DNA of 64,000 nucleotides from Okeania sp. SIO1I7 (GCA_010672585.1 JAAHGF010000003.1:186001-250000); one strand, 5' to 3'. Counted from the first letter of the stretch, positions 21,272-30,726 are shown. Numbers and translations are program-made. The notes: generated by a model not told the origin, from the letters alone.

Positions 21272-21610
21272 ATGGCTCGCTATACTGGTGTATTTACTTT
21301 AGCTGTTGATGTAGAAAATCTCAAGTTAATTTTGACAGATATTCTGAGTTATTGTGGTTTTGAAGTTGTCTATATTCGAGGCAATTATTTAATGGCTAGT
21401 GAAGTTCATGGTCAAGTAATTTTCTCTCAACTTGTTACTATAGAAATCAATGTTGCCATAGCAACTAATAGTGAAAAAATACGCATAAATATAGTGGCTA
21501 GAAATGAAGAAATTCCTTTAAAATCAGATAATCATTGCCGTCAAAAGTTTGATTTGTTAAGTAAGTCAATAATAGAAAATCCTAATTGGGAATTTATAGA
21601 CAGTATTTAA
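21272..21610 (+). CDS. Conserved hypothetical protein
   Basis: A 112-residue protein beginning MARYTGVFTLAVDVENLKLI. GGAG lies about 6 bases before this ATG. An in-frame TTG 12 bases upstream overlaps that site and is unlikely to be the start. The product alternates beta and helix (LTDILSYCGFEVVYIRGNYLMA, EVHGQVIFSQLVTIEINVAI), suggesting a compact alpha/beta domain. No motif or membrane segment is seen, and the family is not recognised. Confidence 0.65.
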   Translation: MARYTGVFTLAVDVENLKLILTDILSYCGFEVVYIRGNYLMASEVHGQVIFSQLVTIEINVAIATNSEKIRINIVARNEEIPLKSDNHCRQKFDLLSKSIIENPNWEFIDSI

Positions 21611-21922
21611 TGGAGAATTCTGAATTTAGAATTCTGAATTTAGAATTCTGAATTTAGAATTCAGGAGTTAGGAAGGGAGGCTGTTGGTAGGGTGATGTGC
21701 AGGAGGAAAAAAGAAGGAAGAGAAGAAGAAAGTTTTTGTTCGCGTTTGCATAGCATTTTGTAGGAAAGCGGAAGGAGTTCTATCCTAAATTCTCTTCCCT
21801 CCTAGTTAGTCCTGCTCCTGCATAGTAATGGTGAGGATATATATTTTTTAATTTCTCCCACACTCCCACACTCCCCATCTCCCCATCTCCCCATCTCCCC
21901 ATCCCCCCATCTAACTCCTCTT
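21611..21922. repeat. Simple-repeat-rich gap between convergent genes
   Basis: It starts with (GAATTTAGAATTCT)n copies at 21613-21662 and ends with an eight-base VNTR (CCCCATCT)n at about 21872-21910. The latter abuts the 3' end of the P-type ATPase gene. No gene is seen. Confidence 0.6.
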
Positions 21923-24253
21923 TCAACGAAATGTTCTACGCAGTAATAAAGAGTTTGTCACAACACTCACGGAACTAAATGCCATAAAAGCACCCGCTGC
22001 AGCAGGGTTGAGAATAATACCAAAACTCGGTAACAACACTCCAGCAGCTACAGGAATACCCACAATATTATAGGCAAAAGCCCAAAATAAATTTTGACGA
22101 ATTTTGTTGAAAGTAGTACGACTGAGTTTAATTGACTGCACTACATCCATCAATTTATCCTGCATCAACACAATATCAGCAGCTTCCACTGCCACATCTG
22201 TACCAGCTTGCATCCCAATACCGACATTTGCTTGAGCTAGAGCAGGAGCATCATTAATACCATCTCCCACCATTGCCACTTTTCCAGCATTTGACTGCAA
22301 AGAAGCGATCGCCTCTGCTTTTCCAGATGGTGCCACTTCTGCCAAAATATCCTTTGAATTTATATTTAACTGTTGTCCAATAGTTTCGGCAACAGAAGAG
22401 CGATCGCCTGTTAATAACATCACTCTTAAACCCATACTTTGTAAATGTTGCACTGTTGCTTTAGCGTCATCCCGAAGCACATCACTAACTCCGATAACTC
22501 CAGCTAATATTCCATCCACAGCAATATAAACTGTGGTTTTGCCGTTTAAAGTGGGAATATTTTCAGCATTGACAATAATTTTATGACTTTTCAACCATTC
22601 CAAATTTCCCACTAAAGCAGGTTTACCATCTACAACAGCAGATATTCCTAAACCAGCTTCGGTGTGAAAGTCTGTTGCTGTGAGTAATGAGATATTCTCT
22701 TGTTGAGCTTTTTGTAAAATTGCTTTTGCCAAGGGATGACTAGCACCACTTTCCACCGTCGCTGCAACTTGTAATAACCATTGCGGGTTATCTCCGATAA
22801 TATCGGTAACGGTGGGATGACCTGTGGTTAATGTTCCAGTTTTGTCAAAGACAATAGTATCTAATTCATGTACTTTTTCCAGCACATCCCCACCTTTAAT
22901 TAATAAACCTCTTTCTGCACCGACGCCCGAACCTACTAATATTGCCGTGGGTGTTGCTAAACCTAATGCACAAGGACAAGCAATAACTAAGACGGTGATA
23001 GTTAATTTCAAACTTAATAATAGTGGGGAAGTGAAAGTGGAATGTGCCATCATCATCCCTTCATGGTCGCTCATCTGCAACACATTCGGCCAGATATTAG
23101 TACCTGCTAAATACCAAAAGAGGAAGGTTACGGAAGCTATAGTCATTACACCGTAGGTAAAATAACCTGCTACGGTATCTGCCAAATTTTGAATAGGTGC
23201 TTTGCGGGTTTGAGCGGTTTCGACTAATTTAACTATTTGAGCTAATGTAGTTTCCGAACCTGTGTGAGTTGCCTGGATAACTATAGCGCCTGAGTTATTG
23301 ATAGTTCCGGCAGTAACTTTAGCGCCACATTCTTTTGTTACAGGTATAGACTCCCCAGTCAGCATCGACTCATCTATTGTTGTTTTGCCACTGTATATTT
23401 CCCCATCTACAGGAATTTTTTCCCCAGGTAATACTTGGAGATATTCTCCGACTTTGACTCGTGAAGCTGGAATTTCTACAGATTCAGAATTATTCTCCCC
23501 GTTTGGTGGTGGGATTAAATGTGCGGTGGCAGGTTGGAGTGCTATTAATGATTGGAGGGTAGATGCTGCTCGATATCTTGCTTGTTGTTCGAGGGTTTTG
23601 CCAAGAAGGATGAAACCAAGGATCATTACAGGTTCGTCAAAAAAGCATTCCCAACCTAACTGAGGAAATAGTAGAGCAACAACACTGGCAATGTAAGCGG
23701 TCATGGCACCGAGACCAACTAAGGTATTCATGTTGGGAGCGTTTCGCCAGAGACTTTGAACACCGTCGATGATAATTTCGCGTCCTGGTAGTAATAAAGC
23801 TAAGGTTGCTAATGCTGCATGAAACCAAATATTGCTCACAATGGGAATGTCTAAACCAATGAAGTGACCCAGATGTCCGATACCTGAGAGAATAATAAGG
23901 AAGGCAGCGATCGCTATTCGTCTAATTTGTTGTTTAATTTCTTGGTTATGGCGCTCGGTTTGTTTTTTGGTTGCGTCTATTTCGGAGGTATCGAGACGTG
24001 GTTGAGTAGGGAAACCGTTATTTGTAAGTTTTTCGGCGAGGGTGTTTGGGTCGATCGCCCCTATTTGGCATTGAACGGTTGCTACTTCGGTTGCTAGGTT
24101 GACCAGAGCGGAGATAACCCCTGTTTGTTGGGTGAGTTGGCGTTCGACTGCTTTGACACATCCAGCGCATTTCATCCCACTAACATCAAGGGTGATGGTT
24201 TCTGCTGGGGAGCGATCGATATTTGTTGTTTCTGGTTTGGAGGCAACTTGCAT
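21923..24253 (-). CDS. Copper-type P1B ATPase (PacS/CtaA/CopA family)
   Basis: A 776-residue heavy-metal pump. An N-terminal HMA domain has the metal-binding CAGC (residues 29-32). Eight predicted helices include the CPC motif (VIACPCALGLATPTA, near 430). The phosphorylation site DKTGTLT (near 470), the P1B-specific HP (GASHPLAKAIL, near 510) and the hinge GDGINDAPALAQA (near 675) are present. CPC together with CxxC indicates Cu(I). In cyanobacteria such pumps act in the thylakoid (PacS) or plasma (CtaA) membrane to supply plastocyanin, and I cannot separate these two. No copper chaperone gene or CopY-like site is seen nearby. Confidence 0.93.
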   Translation of the reverse strand: MQVASKPETTNIDRSPAETITLDVSGMKCAGCVKAVERQLTQQTGVISALVNLATEVATVQCQIGAIDPNTLAEKLTNNGFPTQPRLDTSEIDATKKQTERHNQEIKQQIRRIAIAAFLIILSGIGHLGHFIGLDIPIVSNIWFHAALATLALLLPGREIIIDGVQSLWRNAPNMNTLVGLGAMTAYIASVVALLFPQLGWECFFDEPVMILGFILLGKTLEQQARYRAASTLQSLIALQPATAHLIPPPNGENNSESVEIPASRVKVGEYLQVLPGEKIPVDGEIYSGKTTIDESMLTGESIPVTKECGAKVTAGTINNSGAIVIQATHTGSETTLAQIVKLVETAQTRKAPIQNLADTVAGYFTYGVMTIASVTFLFWYLAGTNIWPNVLQMSDHEGMMMAHSTFTSPLLLSLKLTITVLVIACPCALGLATPTAILVGSGVGAERGLLIKGGDVLEKVHELDTIVFDKTGTLTTGHPTVTDIIGDNPQWLLQVAATVESGASHPLAKAILQKAQQENISLLTATDFHTEAGLGISAVVDGKPALVGNLEWLKSHKIIVNAENIPTLNGKTTVYIAVDGILAGVIGVSDVLRDDAKATVQHLQSMGLRVMLLTGDRSSVAETIGQQLNINSKDILAEVAPSGKAEAIASLQSNAGKVAMVGDGINDAPALAQANVGIGMQAGTDVAVEAADIVLMQDKLMDVVQSIKLSRTTFNKIRQNLFWAFAYNIVGIPVAAGVLLPSFGIILNPAAAGAFMAFSSVSVVTNSLLLRRTFR

Positions 24254-24412
24254 AAAATTTTCTCTACTAATTTCAGGACTTACACAAAATTCTCTTTTAT
24301 TTTATATGTCACAGTAGAGTAGGGTGCGTTGTCACGCTACTATAGTTAGAATTGTTGCGTAGGTCTTATATTTTATTAAACGTTTACTTTTTTAATATAG
24401 AAATAAAAATAG

Positions 24413-24574
24413 CGATCGTTTAATTGTTAACTTAATTTTTTAACATTTTCTTCGGGCAACTTTGATTTAGTAATTCCCACCTACCACCTTCTGATGAGCG
24501 ATCGTTTAATTGTTAACTTAATTTTTTAACATTTTCTTCGGGCAACTTTGATTTAGTAATTCCCACCTACCACC
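24413..24574 (+). repeat. 85-base tandem direct repeat
   Basis: The segment from GCGATCGTTTAATTGTTAAC to CCCACCTACCACCT occurs at 24413-24489 and again at 24498-24574, essentially identical. It lies upstream of the ATPase gene. Confidence 0.85.
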
Positions 24575-24638
24575 TACTACCTAAAACCTACCACCTTCTT
24601 CATTTTCGCTGATAGGCTAAATAATTAGTTGCTTTCAT

Positions 24639-25017
24639 TAATTGATAATGGATAATTGATAATTACCTCGGGTTTTAACCGTTACGGAATTGAATATAAG
24701 GAATATTTTCTTTTCTTGGTCGATGGTCGGACAGCGCAGGTTTCGGAGCCATCCCACCCTACGGGAAAGCTGGGAACAGAGAACTCCGTTCCGCTGACGC
24801 GTTTCGCGTCAGCGTTGCGTTACGCCAGTTTTGCGAAGCAAAAGCAAACGACCGCTGTCTTGGTCGATTGGAGGACAGCGAGGGGACCTCGCCATCCCAC
24901 CCTTCGGGAAGCTACGCTAACGACCGCTTTTTTTTCCCCTATCCAAGGGGAGGCTTCAAGGCGCGAATTCTTTAATTATTAATTATTAATTATTAATTAT
25001 TAATTATTCGGTAATAT
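24639..25017. repeat. R3 interspersed repeat, copy d, with an enlarged centre
   Basis: The standard R3 ends (TTCATTAATTGATAAT and ATTATTCGGTAA) flank a centre expanded by about 190 bases with CTTGGTCGATGGTCGGACAGC and CCATCCCACCCTACGGGAAAGC motifs. These motifs recur in copies b, e and j. Confidence 0.8.
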
Positions 25018-25018
25018 T

Positions 25019-25312
25019 TTATTCAACTGTCAAAGGCAGATCAAGAATAAAAAAACGAGTCAATAATCGAATTATTAAGTAGTACCAAGCCACTATAAAT
25101 GTTATACCTATAAAGTCATATATTATGATAAGCGCTATATTATTTTGCATAATATCTGGCTGAATATTTAGCTTAATATTTGCTATGGTAGCAATAACAC
25201 TGATAGGAATAAGAATAATAAGACTAATAATTACTACCGCGAAAGTAAAACCTATATAAATGCCAATTACCATTAAAAATAATAGAAAAAATGCCCATAA
25301 AAAATACCGCAT
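25019..25312 (-). CDS. Small hypothetical membrane protein
   Basis: A 97-residue, strongly hydrophobic protein with three likely membrane helices (about 3-22, 24-46 and 60-82) and few charged residues. The ATG at 25312 gives MRYFLWAFFLLFLMVIGIY. Its 3' end lies right against an R3 repeat and its 5' side is also repeat-rich. No family is recognised. The clean open frame and membrane topology support a real gene, but weakly. Confidence 0.5.
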   Translation of the reverse strand: MRYFLWAFFLLFLMVIGIYIGFTFAVVIISLIILIPISVIATIANIKLNIQPDIMQNNIALIIIYDFIGITFIVAWYYLIIRLLTRFFILDLPLTVE

Positions 25313-25379
25313 TTTCGGTGCTAAATTCAGCCTAACTTAACGAACAATTTTTGGCTGATTTGCTAATAGTCGGAAATAT

Positions 25380-25608
25380 AGCAATCCTATTTACCGAATT
25401 ATTAATTATTAATAATTAATAATTAAATAATTCAGGTTTAAAGCCTCCCCTTTTAAGGGGAAAAAAGCGGTCGAGAGATGGCGAGGTCTCCTCGCCATAT
25501 CCAATCGACCAAGAGAAGAAATAATATTTCCTGATATTCAATTCCGTAACGGTTTTAACCAGAGGTAATTATCAATTATCCATTATCCATTATCAATTAT
25601 CAATTAAT
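25380..25608. repeat. R3 interspersed repeat, copy e
   Basis: It runs from TTACCGAATTATTAATTATTAATAA through CCCCTTTTAAGGGG, the GATGGCGAGGTCTCCTCGCC palindrome and CCGTAACGGTTTTAACCAGAGG to CAATTAATGAA. Confidence 0.85.
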
Positions 25609-25846
25609 GAAAGCACTTTTGAGGATGGTGAGGTACATTTAAAGACTAATCTCTATTCCCTATTTATTAAAGTGATAAAATTTTGTACCTCACTAACTCC
25701 AAAACTGCTGTAAGTTGTAATATTTTAGTAATAGGGACGAATGGCAATTCACCCATACAGGAATAATATCATGTCCGGTTGAATACTTATAAATAAATGA
25801 GTAGGGAGTAGGGAGTAGGGAGTAGGGAAAATTGCTTGCTTCTGTT
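25609..25846. other. Intergenic region with dispersed repeats
   Basis: It holds AAAGCACTTTTGAGGATGG, a GAGGTACA.../TGTACCTC inverted pair (25630-25710) and (GGGAGTA)n at 25800-25826. No gene is seen. Confidence 0.45.
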
Positions 25847-26116
25847 CTAATAAATATGAATAGCAAGCCAAATTGTTTCTATATTTGGATCGGTTGAAAT
25901 AATTTTATGTGGGGTTTTGGCTGGTATAAAAATATGACTATCTTTGACTAATTTTGTGTTTTTTTGATTGATTTCTAATATGGCGGAACCTTGAAGCAAT
26001 ATTACCCATTCATCTTCATCTTGAATAAATTCTTCACTTACAAAATTAGGGGGTGAAATTATTTTATTAATTTTGACATTTTTATGTGATAGTAAATTTT
26101 TTAATATCTCTTCCAT
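25847..26116 (-). CDS. Small cupin-domain protein
   Basis: An 89-residue protein with a cupin fold: EDEWVILLQGSAILEI (about 38-53, the G(X)nG strand of cupin motif 1) and HIFIPAKTPHKIIST (about 66-80, motif 2). The metal-binding His cluster is reduced: motif 1 has D-E-W where H-x-H is typical, while motif 2 keeps one His. It may bind a ligand without metal catalysis. Element A lies 21 bases upstream of the start and may have displaced its promoter. Confidence 0.8.
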   Translation of the reverse strand: MEEILKNLLSHKNVKINKIISPPNFVSEEFIQDEDEWVILLQGSAILEINQKNTKLVKDSHIFIPAKTPHKIISTDPNIETIWLAIHIY

Positions 26117-26137
26117 GATTTTTAATTAAGGTGATAG

Positions 26138-26296
26138 GTAAGCATTCAGCCATCAGCTATTACTTTTAATTTTAGATAAAAGCTTTACTAATTAAGTCAT
26201 AATTTATACTTACTATAAAAGCTGGCCTTAAAGTCTATATTCATTCAAAACCCCCTCCTTTTGCTGAGAGCTGATAGCTAATAGCTGAATGCTTAC
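26138..26296. mobile_element. Miniature element A, copy 4
   Basis: GTAAGCATTCAGC and GCTGAATGCTTAC bound 159 bases, and GGTGATAG is exactly duplicated on both sides. Confidence 0.92.
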
Positions 26297-26335
26297 GGTG
26301 ATAGGTTTTAGGTTTTAGGTAGTATAAGTAGGTAA

Positions 26336-26542
26336 TACCAATTTGATAAATGTTTGTTACAAATGGTAGGGACGTTGCATAGTCCGTACGAAAGAAGGAA
26401 GAGGGAAGAAGGAAGAAGGGATAAAGATTTTAAAAAATGGAAAAACGATATAAATAACTATCTAAAATGAACTAGAATAGCTATTTTTAAGTATATCTGA
26501 TCGAGGTCTATCTTTTTGTAGCATTCTTTTTTCAAATTGGTA
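26336..26542. mobile_element. Miniature element B, TACCAATTTGATAAATG ends, copy 1
   Basis: It begins TACCAATTTGATAAATGTTTG and ends CTTTTTTCAAATTGGTA. TAA is repeated at both sides (3-base duplication). The interior includes a GGAAGAA polypurine tract. Other copies are at 57045-57233 and 60968-61161. Confidence 0.8.
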
Positions 26543-26552
26543 TAAGTGGAAA

Positions 26553-26665
26553 AATTTACCAAATAATTAAGGTTTAAAGCCTCCCCTTTTAAGGGGATAA
26601 AAAAGAAAAATTTTCCTTTTAGTCAATCCTCTCCTTTAAAAGAAGAGGTAATTGTTATATCATGT
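26553..26665. repeat. R3 interspersed repeat, copy f (short)
   Basis: TTACCAAATAATTAAGG, GCCTCCCCTTTTAAGGGG, then CCTCTCCTTTAAAAGAAGAGG. It lacks the GTTACGGAATTG segment. Confidence 0.65.
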
Positions 26666-26689
26666 CCGGTAGCATCAGTCTTGTATAGC

Positions 26690-26949
26690 AAAGGTAAGGA
26701 AGAAGGAAGAGGGAAGAAGGAAGAGGGAGGAAGGCTACCCTCGCAAGAAAAAAAACCATTATTTCCTGTAGATATTCACCCTTGGGTTTACACAAACGAT
26801 ATAAACGGACATGATATTAATTATTAATTATTAATTATTAATTGTTGAAAACTATGTCATTGTGACTGGAACGGAGTGGAAGGAAGCAATATCAAAGGTT
26901 TCAATTACATTTAGGAAATATCATCAAGTTTAAAACTCAGACAACACCA
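26690..26949. other. Intergenic region with polypurine tract and TTAATTA repeats
   Basis: A GGAAGAAGGAAGAGGG tract is at about 26698-26731 and (TTAATTA)n at 26817-26842. No gene is seen. Confidence 0.45.
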
Positions 26950-27325
26950 GATTTTTCCTTCTATCCAAGATAACTAAATAACTAAACACCCTTTTCCTTC
27001 TTCCTTCTTACTTCTTCGTTCTTCCTTGCGCTATACAACTTTAGATTTTTCCTTCTATCCAAGATAACTAAATAACTAAACACCCTCTTCCTTCTTCCTT
27101 CTTACTTCTTCGTTCTTCCTTGCGCTATACAACTTTAGATTTTTCCTTCTATCCAAGATAACTAAATAACTAAACACCCTTTTCCTTCTTCCTTCTTACT
27201 TCTTCGTTCTTCCTTGCGCTATACAACTTTAGATTTTTCCTTCTATCGAAGATAACTAAATAACTAAACACCCTCTTCCTTCTTCCTTCTTACTTCTTCG
27301 TTCTTCCTTGCGCTATACAACTTTA
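26950..27325 (-). repeat. Four tandem copies of a 94-base unit
   Basis: Units begin at 26950, 27044, 27138 and 27232, an exact 94-base period. Each holds GATTTTTCCTTCTATCCAAG, AACTAAATAACTAAACACCC, a (CTTCTTC)n pyrimidine tract and CTTGCGCTATACAACTTTA. The array runs up to and includes the 3' end of the PAP/fibrillin gene. Confidence 0.95.
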
Positions 27326-27933
27326 TTCAGAATAAATAAACTTTCATCTCCTCCACGTCCAATTCTTAAAGTTTCGTCTAAATAAGTAATATCTAGTGTA
27401 GCAACTCTACCTTTAGGATTATTCGCAGCCACAACTTTAAAAGGATTTAGTTTAGGAGTATTAATACCCGCAATTTTCTCAATTGCCAAATAACGTTTCT
27501 CAAAATAAACATTGATGCGTTTATCTGCTAAACCAGACTTATCAATAGCAGGTTCAAACCTAGCAGTTACTTTGACATTTCCTGATATTAATTTCAGAGG
27601 ATGTTGTACTTGGGCTTGATTAAAAAATGCTTTATTAGCAACATCAATTACTTGATAAACTTTACCTACTTGTAAACCCAATGGTAGGGAATCTAAAAAA
27701 CGAATTTCTCTAGCTGTAGAGTATTGCAGTTGCCAAGTTCCATCTAATAAATTAGTAGCGTTTAGGAGAGGTTGAGGATGAGGATTGAGATTTTCTAATT
27801 CTGTTGTTAACTGTTCAATTTCTGTAACTAAAGTTTGATCTAACTTCAAATTCGTTACAGGACAACCATCATTTTTAGTTTGAATATTTTTGATTGTTGC
27901 TTGTAATTTTTCCTTCAATAGTTGATTATTCAT
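27313..27933 (-). CDS. PAP/fibrillin family protein
   Basis: A 206-residue soluble protein of the plastid lipid-associated protein (fibrillin) family, found in cyanobacteria and chloroplasts. It is thought to bind lipids or isoprenoids at thylakoids. Visible signatures are LLDGTWQLQYSTAREI (about 62-77), VYQVIDVANKAFFNQAQV, and near the C-terminus VATLDITYLDETLRIGRGGDESLFIL (about 176-201), whose final segment is characteristic. The last few codons lie in the 94-base repeat unit, suggesting the array grew out from the gene's 3' end. No partner gene is adjacent. Confidence 0.85.
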   Translation of the reverse strand: MNNQLLKEKLQATIKNIQTKNDGCPVTNLKLDQTLVTEIEQLTTELENLNPHPQPLLNATNLLDGTWQLQYSTAREIRFLDSLPLGLQVGKVYQVIDVANKAFFNQAQVQHPLKLISGNVKVTARFEPAIDKSGLADKRINVYFEKRYLAIEKIAGINTPKLNPFKVVAANNPKGRVATLDITYLDETLRIGRGGDESLFILNKVV

Positions 27934-28015
27934 ATGATTAAATAGTTGTAAAATTTCAGGAGTTATAAGTCAGAAGTCAGGAGTCAGGAGAAAGGGAGAA
28001 TGATAGTGGAAATTA

Positions 28016-28310
28016 CCGAATAATTAATAATTAAATAATTAAATAACTAAATAATATCAAATCCGTTTTATTGAGCATAAAAAAATTCTCCAATCGTCAT
28101 AACTACGCTCATCTTTGTAATTCTCTCTCCTCCTGACTCCTGACTCCTCCTGACTTAACCATTCTATGGCTGTTTAACCGGATTTGATATAATTCAGCTT
28201 TATTAGCCTCCCCTTGAAAGGGGAAAAAATTTATTTTTTCCTTATTGGTCAATCCTCTCCCTAAAAGGGAGAGGTAATTATCCATTATCCATTATCCATT
28301 AATGAAAGGG
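28016..28310. repeat. R3 interspersed repeat, copy g
   Basis: ACCGAATAATTAATAATTAAATAA opens it. An inserted stretch of about 150 bases at 28055-28195, flanked by ATATCAAATCCG and CCGGATTTGATAT, splits it. It then continues with CCTCCCCTTGAAAGGGG to CCATTAATGAA. Confidence 0.7.
28058..28190. mobile_element. Probable miniature element in R3 copy g
   Basis: ATATCAAATCCG (28057-28068) and CCGGATTTGATAT (about 28179-28191) form inverted ends about 130 bases apart, with TAA.../...ATAA flanks. Target duplication is unclear. Confidence 0.45.
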
Positions 28311-28554
28311 GGTTTCGCCTTGGTGAGGTACACCCCGAAGCGAGCAAGATGCTCCCAGTGGGAACATTTAATTTTTCATATCTGTACTTCATATACTTGG
28401 AATTTGCTGTATTTAATGCCACTACGCGGAAATTAAAAGTCGTAGGGGCGAATGGCCATTCGCCCCTACAGATGGTGGTTTAAAGGTAAATTTGCGTAAG
28501 TCTTGTTTAGTGAAACATTCCCTCTTCCCTCTTCCCTCTTCCTTCTTCCTTCTC
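28311..28554. other. Intergenic region with dispersed repeats
   Basis: It shares GAGCAAGATGCTCCCA and ATCTGTACTTCATATACTTGGAAT with 56990-57040. A GGAAGAA tract on the recJ strand ends beside the recJ stop codon. Confidence 0.5.
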
Positions 28555-30726
28555 CTATAATTGTAAAGCACTCATAGCTGTTTTAATTAAATTAAAAAAA
28601 CGAGCATCTGAAACATCTACTTGTTTGGCACTATTACGAGTTTTACCTAACAAACCTATTTTTTGCCCCTGTTGAATTGCTAATACTTCTCCACGGGAAT
28701 TTCTAATTCTTAATTCCTTCACATCTCCTATTTGATAAAGACTGCAAATATAAGGGCGACTACTGTAATAAAATTCTGCTTTTTGAGGAAAATTTTGAGG
28801 CGAATTTTGTGAATTCCTAGAAACTTCCATCGGCAAACGCACTCCTAATAATTCCAACTCAATATTACTCTGACCATTCCAAGTATTTTCCCGCATTTTA
28901 TAAGCAATATCTACCACCGAAGGTAGAGGAAAATAATCGCCCCAACGCCAAGCGATCGCCTGAATTATTTCTCCTTTAATTAAAGTTAATTTAATATGCC
29001 CCTTACCCACAATTTTTTGTTCAGAAATTCTCACATTCCGACTCCAAAACACAGGGTATTTATTTTCAATTCCGCAGGGATGAAGTAAATCTATTTGACG
29101 ATATAAGTCAAAATTTAATTCCTGAATTTCTGCCTCAGCATCAATACTAATTAACGGTTTTAGATGCTGAATTTCTAAACATTGATGAGCAAAATCACTC
29201 AGACGAGAACGAAATTTTTCCAAATTTTCTGCCGAAAAAGAAAAACCTCCCGCCGCTCTATGACCACCATACTTTCCTAATAGCTCATCGCAAAATTGTA
29301 ACGCCTCAAAAACATGAAACTCAGGAATGCCACGAGCAGATCCACGAATTATTTCTTCCCCCTCCTCCTCATAAGTGCCAATAAAAACAGGCACCCCATA
29401 ACGCTCCACCAACCGAGAAGCAACAATACCAATAACACCATGATGCCATCCAGGTTGCACCACCACTAAAACCCTTTCCTCCTGTAAATTTATCTGACTT
29501 GACTCGCACCAAGCGATCGCTTCTTGTTCAATTTCCTCACATAACAGTTGTCGTTGCTGATTAATTTCTTCACATTGCATCGCCCTTTCCAAAGCTATTC
29601 CCATATCATCAGTAGTCAAAAGCTCAATTACAATTTGTGGGTCAGCAATACGTCCCACTGCGTTGATGCGGGGACCAAGACGAAAGCCAATATCATCAGG
29701 TTTAAGAGATTTTTGAGTTCCCTCTTCCCTCTTCCCTCTTCCTTCTTCCATGTTCCCTATCTCTTCTTGATGAGTTCCCTCTTCCTTTTTCCCTCTTCCT
29801 TTTTCCCTCTTCCCTCTTCCCTCTTCCTTCTGCCTTCTTTCTTCTTCCTTCTTCCTTCTTCCTTCTTCCTTCGCTTTGACACCAGATACCTGAATTAATG
29901 CTTGTACTCCTGGTAACTGAGAGTGAGGCAAATATTGTAACCCCCGTTTCACCAACCGACGGTTTACCCCAGTTAGGGGCGCCAAGTCAGCAATAGTACC
30001 CAAGGTAAATAATTCCAAAAGTGGCTTAATTAAACCTTGGTGTTTTCCCAAACGTTGCGCTAGAGATACTGCCAAAATGTAAGCAACCCCCACTCCTGCC
30101 ACACCCCGATAAGGAGAAGCTTCCGAAATAAGTTTAGGGTTGAGGATAGCGTGAGCTGGTGGTAGTTTTGGTGGAATATCGTGGTGGTCGGTAATAATAA
30201 CATTTACACCTAATTCCCTTGCCCTAGCAATAGGTTCATAGGCAGCAATACCATTGTCTACAGTGAGGATGAGACTTACTCCTTCCTGATGAAATTCCTC
30301 AACAATGCGTTGGTTGATCCCGTAACCTTCCTGCATTCGACTAGGGATAGCATAGTCAACTTTTGCCCCTAGATGTTTGAGAGCGCGCAACAATAAAGCA
30401 GTGCTAGTCATGCCATCTGCATCATAGTCACCACAAATAGCAATTTTTTGTTGTTGAGAAATTGTCGTTTGTAATAAATTGAGACTAATATCTAAGTCGG
30501 GAAATTCTTCTATTGGTAGAGGTAGTTTGATTGACTCAGGGTCTAAAAATGCTTGTGCTTGGTCTATAGTAGAAATATCCCGGTTAATTAATGTCTGGGC
30601 AATTAGGGGTGATATTTCTAGAGTTTTGGCTAGTTGTTTAGTTATTTCTGGTTGCTCTGGATATATTAACCATCTTTGGTTAGGTAAGTTTTGCTGCTTT
30701 GGTGAAAGGGGGAAATTATTTTGCAT
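28555..30726 (-). CDS. recJ: Single-stranded-DNA-specific exonuclease RecJ
   Basis: RecJ degrades single-stranded DNA 5' to 3' in recombination and mismatch repair. The 723-residue product has the DHH-family motifs: ICGDYDADGMTSTAL (about 97-111), LTVDNGIAA (about 153-161), ITDHHDIPP (about 176-184) and GVAGVGVAYILA. The C-terminal half has GIVASRLVERYGVP and YGGHRAAGGFSF (DHHA1, near 485). Between motif IV and DHHA1, near residues 285-337, lies a foreign E/K/R/G-only stretch encoded by GGAAGAA repeats. All catalytic residues lie outside it. The ATG at 30726 gives the expected N-terminus. The same repeat lies directly upstream of the start and downstream of the stop. Confidence 0.95.
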   Translation of the reverse strand: MQNNFPLSPKQQNLPNQRWLIYPEQPEITKQLAKTLEISPLIAQTLINRDISTIDQAQAFLDPESIKLPLPIEEFPDLDISLNLLQTTISQQQKIAICGDYDADGMTSTALLLRALKHLGAKVDYAIPSRMQEGYGINQRIVEEFHQEGVSLILTVDNGIAAYEPIARARELGVNVIITDHHDIPPKLPPAHAILNPKLISEASPYRGVAGVGVAYILAVSLAQRLGKHQGLIKPLLELFTLGTIADLAPLTGVNRRLVKRGLQYLPHSQLPGVQALIQVSGVKAKEEGRRKKEEERRQKEEGRGKREKGRGKKEEGTHQEEIGNMEEGRGKREEGTQKSLKPDDIGFRLGPRINAVGRIADPQIVIELLTTDDMGIALERAMQCEEINQQRQLLCEEIEQEAIAWCESSQINLQEERVLVVVQPGWHHGVIGIVASRLVERYGVPVFIGTYEEEGEEIIRGSARGIPEFHVFEALQFCDELLGKYGGHRAAGGFSFSAENLEKFRSRLSDFAHQCLEIQHLKPLISIDAEAEIQELNFDLYRQIDLLHPCGIENKYPVFWSRNVRISEQKIVGKGHIKLTLIKGEIIQAIAWRWGDYFPLPSVVDIAYKMRENTWNGQSNIELELLGVRLPMEVSRNSQNSPQNFPQKAEFYYSSRPYICSLYQIGDVKELRIRNSRGEVLAIQQGQKIGLLGKTRNSAKQVDVSDARFFNLIKTAMSALQL
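29718..29876 (-). repeat. In-frame polypurine repeat inside recJ
   Basis: About 160 bases of GGAAGAA/GGGAAGA units on the coding strand encode roughly 53 residues of alternating Glu, Lys, Arg and Gly. The composition matches the intergenic polypurine arrays of this window, and the length keeps the reading frame. Confidence 0.92.

Noticed and set aside
24656-24982. 108-codon gene
   Set aside because: It is entirely within R3 copy d. The translation is repeat sequence.
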